A DNA stretch of 38,713 nucleotides from Anaerolineae bacterium (lineage in GTDB: Bacteria; Chloroflexota; Anaerolineae; Aggregatilineales; Aggregatilineaceae): positions 1 to 38,713 of the forward strand of contig JAHDWP010000033.1 of the NCBI GenBank assembly GCA_023382715.1. The letters are read 5' to 3'. The translations under genes were made by a program, and so were the position numbers. Of this stretch, positions 25,530 to 33,608 are shown in pieces. Under the pieces are notes generated by a model. That model ran no database searches, had not been told where the DNA came from, and saw only the letters and a program-made list of their open reading frames with translations. Each line of letters starts with the position of its first letter. Within the stretch, counting starts at the first letter, position 1.

Positions 25530-26942
25530 TCAGCGACCTAAGACGCCCGCCCCCGCCTGCTTGCGGGCGAGCGTCTTCTCGGCAGTGGCGTATGTCCCCT
25601 CAAGCACGGCCACTGCTGCCGCAAGCTGGTTGTCGTCGCCGCCGCCGGCATCTGGCTCGTAGGCGACGACCACGTCCGGCTGGATGCCGTGCTCGCTCAC
25701 CGAGCGCCCGTCGGGCGTGTACCAGCGCGACACGGTGACGCGAATGCCGCCGCCGTTGGAGAGCGCATACCACCGCTGCACCGATCCCTTGCCGAAGGTG
25801 GGCATGCCCACCACGATCGCGCGGTGATGATCCTGTAAGGCCCCCGCGACCAGCTCTGAGGCGCTGGCGCTGCCCTGATCTACCAGAACGACCATCGGCA
25901 CGTGGGAGGCGATAACTTCGCCCATGCGCGGGTACTCGGTGGTGCGGTCGGGGGTGCGCTCCACAAGAACGTTGCCGTCTTCCAGGTACGCGCTGGCAAC
26001 CTGGATGGAGGTTGTCAGGTAGCCGCCGGGATTGCCGCGCAAGTCCAGGATCAGCCCGCGCAGCGTGTCGGCGTTCATGGCCTGCAGCGCTTCGACCATC
26101 TCAGGCGCAGTATCGCCCTCGAAGCCGTACAACTGGATGTAGCCGATCTCACCCTCCAGCACGCGGCTGGTCACGCTCGGCACGCTGATCCGCTGGCGCA
26201 TGACCTCGAAGGTCAGGGTTCCGGCCACGTTGGGGCGGCGGATGCCCAGCAGCACCTGAGTCTGGGCCGGGCCGCGCACCAGGCTGATGATCTCGTTCTG
26301 CGACAGCCCGGTGACGTCTTCTCCTTCGACCTCGACGATCACATCGCCGGCGCGCAGGCCGGCGGCTTCGGCGGGCGACCCGGCGATGATCGTGACCAGC
26401 TCCAGCCCGCCGTATTCCTCGTTGGTGCGGACGGTGGCGCCGATTCCCTCATACTCGCCGCTCATGCCTTCCGAGACGCGGGCGTATGTTTCGGGGTCCA
26501 TGTAATCGGTGTGCTCGTCGCCGGCGGCGGCCATCAGGCCGTACAGCGCCGCGTCGAGCAGCTTCTCGTCGTCCACCAGCGGGTTGGCGCGGTGAATGGC
26601 CGCCCAGGCGTCCCACAGCGGCGCGAGGTCGGCATCTCCGCCGGACGGCAGGGCAGGGTTGTTCGCAGTATCCGGCGTCTCGGCGAAGCGGGCCATCGAG
26701 GCGATGGCCCCGCTCAGCAGAACGCTGTCGTCGAGCGGGTCTACGTAATTGTCGTGCAGCAGCTTCCAGGCCTCGCGGAACGCTGTGAAGAGCGTCTCAG
26801 CGCCCGCTGGCGTCTCGCTCTGGGCAGAGGTGAGCGCGATCGCCGGGACCTGCCAGGCGAGCAGGGCAGCGGCCAGCAGCGCGCTCAGCAGGACGAAGAG
26901 GGCAGACCTGCGACGGGCACGAAACAGCAACGGGTAGCACAT
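25530..26942 (-). CDS. S41 C-terminal processing protease
   Basis: A 470-residue CtpA/Tsp-like serine protease. It has an RRR-preceded signal peptide or anchor (about 11-35), a PDZ domain (about 165-250, with GSPAEAAGLRAGDVIVEVEGEDV), and the catalytic domain with LRGNPGGYL, QGSASASELVAGALQDHHRA and FGKGSVQ. Spacing matches E. coli Tsp: Ser360, Asp371 and Lys385 (gaps 11 and 14). It acts outside the membrane on C-termini of envelope proteins. The ATG at 26942 has GGAGAG upstream; an in-frame ATG at 27005 has none. It lies between the two CoA-transferase subunits, 90 bases after subunit A. Confidence 0.94.
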   Translation of the reverse strand: MCYPLLFRARRRSALFVLLSALLAAALLAWQVPAIALTSAQSETPAGAETLFTAFREAWKLLHDNYVDPLDDSVLLSGAIASMARFAETPDTANNPALPSGGDADLAPLWDAWAAIHRANPLVDDEKLLDAALYGLMAAAGDEHTDYMDPETYARVSEGMSGEYEGIGATVRTNEEYGGLELVTIIAGSPAEAAGLRAGDVIVEVEGEDVTGLSQNEIISLVRGPAQTQVLLGIRRPNVAGTLTFEVMRQRISVPSVTSRVLEGEIGYIQLYGFEGDTAPEMVEALQAMNADTLRGLILDLRGNPGGYLTTSIQVASAYLEDGNVLVERTPDRTTEYPRMGEVIASHVPMVVLVDQGSASASELVAGALQDHHRAIVVGMPTFGKGSVQRWYALSNGGGIRVTVSRWYTPDGRSVSEHGIQPDVVVAYEPDAGGGDDNQLAAAVAVLEGTYATAEKTLARKQAGAGVLGR

Positions 26943-27032
26943 GGGCAACTCTCCAGCCAAACGCGATCTGACCAGATTATAGGCATGGTGCCCGCAAAAA
27001 AGCATGAGAAACTGCTGGGCAGGCGGTCATGA

Positions 27033-27857
27033 TCATCCTGCACCCTGCTCAAGGACTCCCGCCAGGTATCCGGCAAAATCGCCGTCGGCGCAGGCCTCCA
27101 CGTAACGCAGCAGCTCGCCGCCACCGACTGGATAGAGCGGATAGGCGGAGGAGGGCCACGCGCCACGCGGGGCGAGCGTCACCGCTGTGACTAGTGGGCC
27201 GGGCAAGTCCACATCGCTGGTCAAGCGCTCGACGATCTCTTCCGCCGTGACGATCACCCTCTCCGCGACTCCGGCCAATTCGGGGTCAATGCCCAGGTTC
27301 TTGTTCAGGCGGGCGTTGCCGCGCTGGTCAGCGACCAGGGCGTGAATCACGGCCACGTCGCACGACACGGCAGGGAAGGCGACCAGCGTCTCGCCGCTGT
27401 ACGGGTCGCGGATGGTCTGCACGTCCGGGCGCAGCGCCAGCAGGTCGGTGCCCAGCCAGGCTGATGAGGGCATGAAGCCCACGCCCGCCAGCTTCGCCCT
27501 GATTCCGAAGGCCAGGCTCGCCTCTGTCTCCTCGATCACGCGGAGCTGCCCGGCGCTGGCGGCGGCAGTGAACATGGGCGCCAGCCCGAACGCCTCCAGC
27601 CCGAAGTAGCAGGTGCGCGTCTGGCGGACGCAGCCCGCCCCGACCAGCAGATCGGATTCGTACCCTGCGGTGAAGCACAACAGGGTCAGGTCGGTGGGCG
27701 GCTGGGGGCGGCGCAGCAGCTCGCGGACGAAGGCGACCGGGCGGCGGTAGAGCATATTGCCGCCCAGGGCGAGCGTCTGGCCCGGCTGCACAAGCGCGGC
27801 GGCCTCGGCCAGGCTGAGGCGCTTGTCGGCAGGCGAAAGGCGAGACAGGGCAGACAT
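27033..27857 (-). CDS. CoA-transferase-fold protein, subunit A (GctA/IpdA-like)
   Basis: A 274-residue class I CoA-transferase subunit of the glutaconate CoA-transferase A type. Matching segments are QPGQTLALGGNMLYRRPVAFVREL-like opening, DLTLLCFTAGYESDLLVGAG, LAFGIRAKLAGVGFMPSSAWLGTDL, and the late CDVAVIHALVADQRGN. Glutamates in IEETEASL (109-112) lie where IpdA has its essential Glu, but the alignment is by eye. The ATG at 27857 has AAGGAG about 11 bases upstream. Subunit B is encoded 2.4 kb further along the same strand, after an S41 protease and a metallopeptidase, rather than next door as is usual. Confidence 0.82.
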   Translation of the reverse strand: MSALSRLSPADKRLSLAEAAALVQPGQTLALGGNMLYRRPVAFVRELLRRPQPPTDLTLLCFTAGYESDLLVGAGCVRQTRTCYFGLEAFGLAPMFTAAASAGQLRVIEETEASLAFGIRAKLAGVGFMPSSAWLGTDLLALRPDVQTIRDPYSGETLVAFPAVSCDVAVIHALVADQRGNARLNKNLGIDPELAGVAERVIVTAEEIVERLTSDVDLPGPLVTAVTLAPRGAWPSSAYPLYPVGGGELLRYVEACADGDFAGYLAGVLEQGAG

Positions 27858-27887
27858 AACAGGGCATGCTCCTTTGCCGCAGGGCAG

Positions 27888-27925
27888 TGCAGCGCGATCA
27901 CGGTAACACATTGCCCGGCGCTGCA
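27888..27925 (-). promoter_or_regulatory. Inverted repeat and weak promoter upstream of CoA-transferase subunit A
   Basis: A perfect 8-base inverted repeat TGCAGCGC / GCGCTGCA (27888-27895, 27918-27925) brackets 22 bases. On the minus strand TTGTGC, a 17-base spacer and TGTTACCGT overlap it as a weak extended -10 promoter. It could be an operator. Confidence 0.35.
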
Positions 27926-27950
27926 CAACCCCGGAACAGGCAGGGGTGCA

Positions 27951-28244
27951 TGCAAAGGTTGTCAGCGACTCGTTTGATGCCGGACAAGGTGAGGTCCCGC
28001 AGGGGTGTATTGCAATACGCCCCTGCGCGCGCGGGCGCTCGAAGGGCAGACTTCGGAAGTCTTCGGAGACTTCCGAAGTCTGATGCGGTAGAAGGCCCCT
28101 CCTCCTGCCCCCTCCCAGGCAGGGCCAGAGGGGAAGAACGCCCCAACCGGCGGTCCAAGTCCCCCTCTCTAGCTCGGCTGGAGAGAGGGATTGAGGGGGT
28201 GAGGCGTGCACGGGGGCGTAGCAGAGCAGCGCCCCTACCGCCCG
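27951..28244. repeat. Cluster of nested dispersed repeats
   Basis: Fills much of the 514-base gap between divergent genes. In order: a diverged, inverted family A tail (27951-27972), the family E palindrome centred on TTGCAA (27999-28026, with its GTGAGGTCCC lead), a 16-bp-stem hairpin AGACTTCGGAAGTCT with TCGG loop (28047-28082, related to the tkt terminator), C/G-rich hairpin sequence (about 28100-28200), and the family F motif (28216-28244). Elements E and F are adjacent at 14270-14340 but separated here. I see no gene in this stretch. Confidence 0.65.
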
Positions 28245-28278
28245 AAGAGTTTTGCGCACCCCTCCCCGCATCCCACTA

Positions 28279-28332
28279 TTGCAGAGGCGGTGGTCAACGG
28301 CTATAGTTGACGTGTCCGAACAGGTGTCGGAC
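28279..28332 (+). promoter_or_regulatory. Promoter and dyad upstream of the PSP1-protein operon
   Basis: TTGCAG (28279-28284), 17 bases and TATAGT (28302-28307, 5 of 6) form a promoter. The expected start coincides with a perfect dyad GTCCGA-ACAGGTG-TCGGAC (28314-28332), a likely operator. Its CGAACAGGTGT is also found in the SOS-like box of the radA promoter, but the second half-site differs. TTGACG at 28307-28312 could be a second -35. Confidence 0.5.
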
Positions 28333-28371
28333 GATCCCTTGAATGTATCAGATAGCGAAGGTCCTGACTGC

Positions 28372-29517
28372 ATGACAGTTCACAGCGAACACCCATCACA
28401 GACTATCACCGCTCGCGTCGCCGGTGTGCGCTTTTTCGAAGTTGGCAAGGTCTACCATTTCAGCTACGCTCACATCCCCGACCTGGCAGTGGGCGACCAC
28501 GTGGTTGTGGAAACCGCGCGCGGCGTCCAACTGGGGCAGGTGATGAATCTCGTCGCGCCAGAGCCGGGCACCGACCTGCGCGACTACAAGCCCGTGCTGC
28601 GCCGGGCCACCCCCACCGACCTGATGAGTCAGCGCCTGTGGAAGTCGCGTGAGGTTGAGGCGCTGATCACCTGCCGCGAGAAAGCCGCCGAAGTGGGCGG
28701 CCTGCAGGATGCCAAGTTCGTCGCCGCCCAGTACAACTTCGACGGCTCGCTGCTGACATTCCTCTACAGCGCGGAGGACAAGCTCAACACCAACAAGCTG
28801 CGCGCTGTGTTGCAGCGCGGCTTCCGCGCCAAAGTCGAGCTGCGCCAGGTCGGGCCGCGCGACGTGGCCAAGCTGATCGGCGGCATGGGGGCCTGCGGCA
28901 TCCCGCGCTGTTGCAGCACGTTCCTGACCGACTTCAGCCCGATCTCGATCAAGATGGCCAAAGCGCAGGGCATCTCGCTCAACCCGACGGAGATCACCGG
29001 GATGTGCGGGCGGCTGCGCTGCTGCCTGATCTACGAGTACGAGCAGTACGTTGAGGCGCGCAAGCAGCTTCCCAAGCGCAACAAGCGCGTCGGCACGCCG
29101 CACGGCGAGGGCAAGGTCATTGACGTGCACCCGCTGCGCGACGCCGTCACTGTGCTGGTCGAAGAGACGCAGCATATCGTCAACCGCGAAGACATCGTTC
29201 CCCTGGACGAGCTGGCGGCCTTGCAGGCGAAGGCCGCTGCCGGCTGCGCCAAGGCGGAGAACGGCGGCTGCGACTGCGGCGCGCGCCAGCCTGTCGCCGA
29301 AGAAGCGGACGAGGGCGAAGCGGATTATGACGACGAGGCCCTGCCCGGTGAGCCGATCTCGCCGGAAAGTTATCACGCTGCCGCACCCGGTGCCCCAACT
29401 GGCGCCGCGCCGCGCGAAGAGCGGCGTGGGCGCTCGCGCCGGGGCCGGCGCCATCGTCCGGGCAGCGGGCCGAGACCAAACCGTACCAGACAGGAGAAGC
29501 CAGACCAGAATGAGTGA
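28372..29517 (+). CDS. PSP1-domain protein (RicT/YaaT-like)
   Basis: A 381-residue protein. Residues about 10-230 match the PSP1 pattern: VYHFSYAHIPDLAVGDHVVVETARG, the YNFDG.LLTFLYSAE segment, and RCC-type cysteine clusters Cys175, Cys180-181, Cys212 and Cys217-218 (GACGIPRCCSTFL, MCGRLRCCLIYE). In B. subtilis the homologue RicT works with RicA and RicF in an Fe-S complex that aids RNase Y-dependent RNA maturation. The C-terminus adds an unusual Cys cluster (AAGCAKAENGGCDCGARQ), an acidic stretch and a basic Arg-rich tail. The ATG at 28372 is chosen over upstream GTG codons because the PSP1 fold begins just after it. It overlaps the next gene by eight bases. Confidence 0.87.
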   Translation: MTVHSEHPSQTITARVAGVRFFEVGKVYHFSYAHIPDLAVGDHVVVETARGVQLGQVMNLVAPEPGTDLRDYKPVLRRATPTDLMSQRLWKSREVEALITCREKAAEVGGLQDAKFVAAQYNFDGSLLTFLYSAEDKLNTNKLRAVLQRGFRAKVELRQVGPRDVAKLIGGMGACGIPRCCSTFLTDFSPISIKMAKAQGISLNPTEITGMCGRLRCCLIYEYEQYVEARKQLPKRNKRVGTPHGEGKVIDVHPLRDAVTVLVEETQHIVNREDIVPLDELAALQAKAAAGCAKAENGGCDCGARQPVAEEADEGEADYDDEALPGEPISPESYHAAAPGAPTGAAPREERRGRSRRGRRHRPGSGPRPNRTRQEKPDQNE

Positions 29518-30232
29518 GAGTACTTCGCCCAACGGCACCGCAACAGTCATGGGTATTTTCGCTCATCCCGACGATCCAGAGTTCTTTTGCGGCGGTACCT
29601 TTGCACGCTGGGCCGCCGAGGGCAAGCGCGTGATCTTTGTGCTGGCCACCAGCGGCGACAAAGGCTCGCAGGACCTGACCCTTACCTCGGAGCAGTTGGC
29701 AGCAATCCGCGAGGAAGAGGAGCGCGCCGCCGCCGCCCGGCTGGGCGTGGAAGAGGTGATCTTCCTGCGCTACCCGGACGGTGAGTTACAGCCTACGCTC
29801 GACCTGCGCCGCGAGATCACCCGCCTGATCCGCCTGAAGAAGCCGGATGCGGTCGTCACCAACGACCCGACTGCGCGCTGGTATGGCACGCAGTACATCA
29901 ACCATCCCGATCACCGCGCCATCGGCGACGCGGCGCTCGACGCGGTCTTCCCGGCAGCGCGCGATCACCTGACCTTCCCGGAATTGTTCCACGTGGAGGG
30001 CCTGGCTCCACACAAGGTGATGACGGTCTACCTATGCGGCACGCACGAGCCGAACGTCCGCATTGACGTGACCGCTTACCTTGAGGCCAAGATCGCCGCT
30101 TTGCGCGAGCACAAGAGCCAGATCGCTGATATGGAGGAGATGGAGCGCCGCCAGCGTGCCAACGTGGACGCCGAGTTCGTCGGCGATGGGCCGCGCTACA
30201 CCGAAGCGTTTCGCATGTTCACCCTGCACTGA
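29510..30232 (+). CDS. PIG-L/LmbE-family deacetylase
   Basis: A 240-residue zinc-dependent de-N-acetylase of the PIG-L family. The metal motif AHPDDPEF (His19, Asp21, Asp22) follows the first strand, and the third ligand is in INHPDHRAIGDAALDAVFPAA. RYPDGEL and the late HKSQI complete the pattern. Members remove acetyl groups from N-acetylglucosaminyl compounds such as mycothiol, bacillithiol or antibiotic precursors; the substrate here is unknown. The ATG lies inside the last codons of the PSP1 gene (eight-base overlap), with AGGAG 13 bases upstream, so coupling is likely. Confidence 0.9.
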   Translation: MSESTSPNGTATVMGIFAHPDDPEFFCGGTFARWAAEGKRVIFVLATSGDKGSQDLTLTSEQLAAIREEEERAAAARLGVEEVIFLRYPDGELQPTLDLRREITRLIRLKKPDAVVTNDPTARWYGTQYINHPDHRAIGDAALDAVFPAARDHLTFPELFHVEGLAPHKVMTVYLCGTHEPNVRIDVTAYLEAKIAALREHKSQIADMEEMERRQRANVDAEFVGDGPRYTEAFRMFTLH

Positions 30233-30330
30233 GGCCCGCGCCACCGACGCGGCCCGGCAGCCTGCTGAGCAACCTGCGCGGCGGCGGCTCTGTTGTGCCT
30301 GTCAATACGCTTGTGGGGGAGGGACCCCTG

Positions 30331-31530
30331 GTGACTGACTTCAAGCCGCGCATCGCTGCCCGCCAGGACGCCTGGATCGCCCTGCGTCGCGACCTGCACC
30401 GTCACCCGGAGCTGGGCTTCCAGGAAGTGCGAACAGCGGGGATTGTCGCCACCACGCTGCATAATCTGGGCCTGGAAGTGCAGACTGGCGTCGGCCAGAC
30501 GGGCGTCGTCGCCCTGCTGGAAGGGGCGGCGGACGGGCCGACCGTGCTGGTGCGCGCCGATATGGACGCCCTGCCCATCCAGGAAGAGAACGAGGTGCCC
30601 TACGCCTCGCAGACGGCGGGCGTCATGCACGCCTGCGGGCACGACGGGCACACGACCATCGCCCTGGCCGTCGCCGAGCTGCTCAGCGCACACCGCGCAG
30701 AGCTGGCCGGTCGGGTCAAATTCGTCTTCCAGCCCGCCGAAGAGATCGGGCGCGGCGCGCAGGCGATGATCGCCGCCGGCGCGCTGCAAGCGCCTGTGCC
30801 GCAGGTCAGCCTGGGGCTGCACCTGTGGAACGAGGTATCGGTCGGGGCGGTGGCATTGGTGGACGGCCCGATGATGGCCGCAGCGTGCGACATGACCATC
30901 ACCATTCAAGGGCGTGGCGGGCACGGCGCGCTGCCGCACGAGACCCGCGACCCAATTGTGGCCGGCTGCCAGATCGTCAGCGCGCTGCAAACCATCGTCA
31001 GCCGCAACGTGCGCCCCACAGAGGTCGCCGTCGTCTCTGTGACCGAGTTCAAGGCGGGCGACTCGTTCAACGTCATCCCCGCTTCGGCGCGGCTGCGCGG
31101 CACGTTGCGCGCCTTCCGCACCGAGATGATCGCCTTGTTAGAGGAGCGCGTGCGGGCTGTCAGCGAAGAGATCGCCGCCGCGCTGGGCTGCCAGGCGGAA
31201 GTCGCAGTCGAGCAGGTGACTCTGCCGGTGATCAACGATACCGGAGTCAACGAGCGGCTGGCGGCGGTCTTCCGGGCGGTCGCGCCGGACGTGCGGCTCA
31301 TACGGAACTTTCAGACGATGGCCGCCGAGGATATGTCTTACTTCCTGGAAGCGGTGCCGGGGGCGTTTTTCTTCGTCGGCTCGGCCAACCCACAGCGCGG
31401 CCTGGATTACCCGCACCATCACCCGCGCTTCGACTTCGACGAAGCGGCCATCCCACTGGCCGCCGAGTTGCTGGCGACGGCGGTCGCCTCGTATGTCCTG
31501 CCCGGCGCGCAGCCGGAACGCGCAGAGTGA
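30331..31530 (+). CDS. M20-family amidohydrolase
   Basis: A 399-residue metal-dependent amidohydrolase of the M20D type (IAA-amino-acid hydrolase, hippurate hydrolase, N-acetyldiaminopimelate deacetylase relatives). It opens RRDLHRHPELGFQE, has RADMDALPIQEENEVPYAS, the metal ligands Cys102 and His104 in MHACGHDGHT, the catalytic Glu pair in FQPAEEIGRGAQAM, and a dimerisation domain starting around GRGGHGALPHE. The substrate is not determined; N-acyl amino acids are likely. The start is GTG at 30331 with a strong GGGAGGG at about 30316-30323; a GTG at 30295 lacks one. It is third in the plus-strand run from 28372. Confidence 0.92.
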   Translation: MTDFKPRIAARQDAWIALRRDLHRHPELGFQEVRTAGIVATTLHNLGLEVQTGVGQTGVVALLEGAADGPTVLVRADMDALPIQEENEVPYASQTAGVMHACGHDGHTTIALAVAELLSAHRAELAGRVKFVFQPAEEIGRGAQAMIAAGALQAPVPQVSLGLHLWNEVSVGAVALVDGPMMAAACDMTITIQGRGGHGALPHETRDPIVAGCQIVSALQTIVSRNVRPTEVAVVSVTEFKAGDSFNVIPASARLRGTLRAFRTEMIALLEERVRAVSEEIAAALGCQAEVAVEQVTLPVINDTGVNERLAAVFRAVAPDVRLIRNFQTMAAEDMSYFLEAVPGAFFFVGSANPQRGLDYPHHHPRFDFDEAAIPLAAELLATAVASYVLPGAQPERAE

Positions 31531-31540
31531 GGGTCGGGGC

Positions 31541-32221
31541 GTGCCGCAGCTCAATGTCTTTCGCTGGCAACCAGGGCGCGGGTGGCTCGTCCTTTCGGGC
31601 GGCGGGCCGCCAGAGTCCGACGACGTGCAGAGCGTGGAAGCGCACCTGCTGGCCCGGACGGCCTCGCAAGGGCCGCTGGCTTATATATGGGCGGCGGGCG
31701 ACCCGGACAGCGCCGATCACCACATGGACTCGCTGCGCGATCTGGGTGCGCGCACAGGCTACCTGGTAGACATTCTGAGCGAGCCTGACGAGGAGATTTA
31801 CGCCCAGATCAGCGAAGCGGGCGTGATCATCCTCGGCGATGGCCCGCAGCAGGAGGTGCTCTACGACGCGCTGAGCGGCGTGGTGCTGGACGCCATTCGC
31901 TCGGCCTTCAGCCGGGGGGCGACGGTCTACGCCGTTGGGCTGAGCGCCGAGCAGTTTGGCGCGCACCGCGTCGGCCAGCGCGATCTTGTGCCCGGCCTGC
32001 AATGGCTGGAGCGGGCCATCGTCGTCGCCGGCTACACGCCGGACATGGCCGAAGGGCTGCGCCAGGTCGTCCGCCAGACGCCGCACAGCTTCGGCCTGGG
32101 CATTGGCCAGGGGGCGGCGGTGGCGCTCGGCCCGCTCGGTGAAGTCGAAATATGGGGGAGCGCCGCGGTGACGGTGGCGCTGGGGCAGGAGTATACGGCG
32201 GGGGCTGATGAGGAGTTGTGA
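31541..32221 (+). CDS. Peptidase S51/cyanophycinase-like protein
   Basis: A 226-residue Rossmann-like protein that looks like a class-I glutamine-amidotransferase-fold or S51 relative. GWLVLSGGGPPESDD opens the fold, AGVIILGDGPQQEVLYDAL resembles the oligonucleotide-free 'G-G-x-Q' segment of cyanophycinases, and YAVGLSAEQFG occupies the place of the nucleophile elbow (GTSAGA in active enzymes), with Ser retained but flanks altered. There is no signal peptide. Activity is uncertain; a non-catalytic relative is possible. The start is GTG at 31541 with GAGGG at 31529-31533, ten bases after the M20 stop, so the two are probably co-translated. Confidence 0.6.
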   Translation: MPQLNVFRWQPGRGWLVLSGGGPPESDDVQSVEAHLLARTASQGPLAYIWAAGDPDSADHHMDSLRDLGARTGYLVDILSEPDEEIYAQISEAGVIILGDGPQQEVLYDALSGVVLDAIRSAFSRGATVYAVGLSAEQFGAHRVGQRDLVPGLQWLERAIVVAGYTPDMAEGLRQVVRQTPHSFGLGIGQGAAVALGPLGEVEIWGSAAVTVALGQEYTAGADEEL

Positions 32222-32269
32222 GTCGTGAGCAGGAAGTTGCGCGGTCGCAGGACTCCTGACTCACGAGTC
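32220..32269. repeat. Hairpin repeat between the S51-like gene and purA
   Basis: GAGTCGTGAGCAGGA (32220-32234) pairs with TCCTGACTCACGAGTC (32254-32269) with one bulged base and one mismatch. It starts in the stop codon of the upstream gene and could stabilise or attenuate the transcript before purA. Confidence 0.55.
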
Positions 32270-32320
32270 AAGGCCCGCGACTCCGGCGCGAATTACATTC
32301 CCGGTTGAGGAGGGACAGGC

Positions 32321-33604
32321 ATGCCCGCGACGGTCTTGATCGGCGCGCAGTGGGGCGACGAAGGCAAGGGGCGCATCGCTGACTGGCTGGCCCGCCAGTC
32401 GGACGTGATGGCGCGCTATGCCGGTGGCGACAACGCCGGGCACACGGTCATCATCGGTGAGCGCGAATTCAAGCTGCACCTGGTGCCGTCGGGCGTGGTG
32501 CACCCCGGCCTGCGCTGCATCCTGGGCAGCGGCATGGTCATCAATCCCTTACGCCTGGTCGAAGAGCTGGATATGCTCGCCGCCCAGGGGGTGGACATCT
32601 CGCCGCAGCGCATCCATCTGAGCGCGCGCGCCCACCTGATCACGCCCGGCCACCTGGCGCTGGACGGCGCGGCGGAGCGGGCGCGCGGGGGGGCGTCCAT
32701 CGGCACGACGCGGCGCGGCATCGGCCCGGCGTACATGGACAAGGCGGCTCGCACTGGCCTGCTGGCCGGGGAGATGCGCGATCCGGGCACGTTTGCGGCG
32801 CAGGTGAAAGCCGCGCTGGAGCGGGCCAACGCCGTGCTCAGCGGGCAGTACGGCCTGGAGCCGGTTGACGTTGAGAGCCTGGCCCAGGCGTGCGGTGACG
32901 CGGCGGCGCGCCTGGCCCCCTACGTCACCGACACCACGACACTGCTGCTCGACCTGCTGGACGCGGGCCAGCGGCTGCTGTGCGAGGGCGCGCAGGGCAC
33001 GCTGCTCGACCTGGATCACGGCCATTATCCCTATGTGACCAGTTCCTCGGCCACCGTGGGCGGGGCGCTGACCGGGCTGGGCATCGCGCCACAGCACATC
33101 ACGCGCGTGGTGGGCGTCGCCAAAGCCTACTGCACGCGCGTCGGCAACGGCCCGTTTCCGACCGAGCTGTTCGACGCGACCGGTGAGCGCCTGCGCGCTG
33201 CCGGGCACGAGTTCGGCACGACGACCGGACGCCCGCGCCGCTGCGGCTGGCTGGACGCCGTCGCCCTGCGCTACGCAGCGCGCGTCAACGGCTTTACTGA
33301 GCTGGTCGTCACCAAGCTCGACGTGCTCAGCGGGCTGGACACGGTGCAGATCGCGGTGGCCTACGAGAGCGACGGCGGGCGCACGGCGGCGATGCCCGTC
33401 TTCACGCCGGATTTCGAGCGCGTCCGCCCCGTCTACGAGACGCTGCCCGGCTGGGCCGAGGACATCTCCGCCGCGCGGCGCTTCGACGACCTGCCGCCCA
33501 ACGCTCGCCGCTACATCCGACGCATCGAAGAGCTTGGCGGCGTGCCCGTCTCGCTGGTCAGCGTGGGGCCGGAGCGCGAGCAGGCCGTCCGGCTGGTGGA
33601 CTAG
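32321..33604 (+). CDS. purA: Adenylosuccinate synthetase
   Basis: A 427-residue GTP-dependent enzyme joining IMP and aspartate, the first step from IMP to AMP. It has the P-loop-like GAQWGDEGKGR at residues 8-18, the second conserved stretch GGDNAGHTVI, GTTRRGIGPAYMDKAAR, LCEGAQGTLLDLDHGHYPYVTSS, the C-terminal GTTTGRPRRCGWLD and VTKLDVL. Length is typical. A strong GAGGAGGGA (about 32307-32315) precedes the ATG. No other purine genes are adjacent; it sits mid-way in the plus-strand run with only a hairpin repeat before it. Confidence 0.98.
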   Translation: MPATVLIGAQWGDEGKGRIADWLARQSDVMARYAGGDNAGHTVIIGEREFKLHLVPSGVVHPGLRCILGSGMVINPLRLVEELDMLAAQGVDISPQRIHLSARAHLITPGHLALDGAAERARGGASIGTTRRGIGPAYMDKAARTGLLAGEMRDPGTFAAQVKAALERANAVLSGQYGLEPVDVESLAQACGDAAARLAPYVTDTTTLLLDLLDAGQRLLCEGAQGTLLDLDHGHYPYVTSSSATVGGALTGLGIAPQHITRVVGVAKAYCTRVGNGPFPTELFDATGERLRAAGHEFGTTTGRPRRCGWLDAVALRYAARVNGFTELVVTKLDVLSGLDTVQIAVAYESDGGRTAAMPVFTPDFERVRPVYETLPGWAEDISAARRFDDLPPNARRYIRRIEELGGVPVSLVSVGPEREQAVRLVD

Positions 33605-33608
33605 GGCG

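Noticed and set aside
27951-28244. Insertion sequence remnant with a transposase
   Set aside because: No transposase coding sequence in any frame; only short palindromic repeats.
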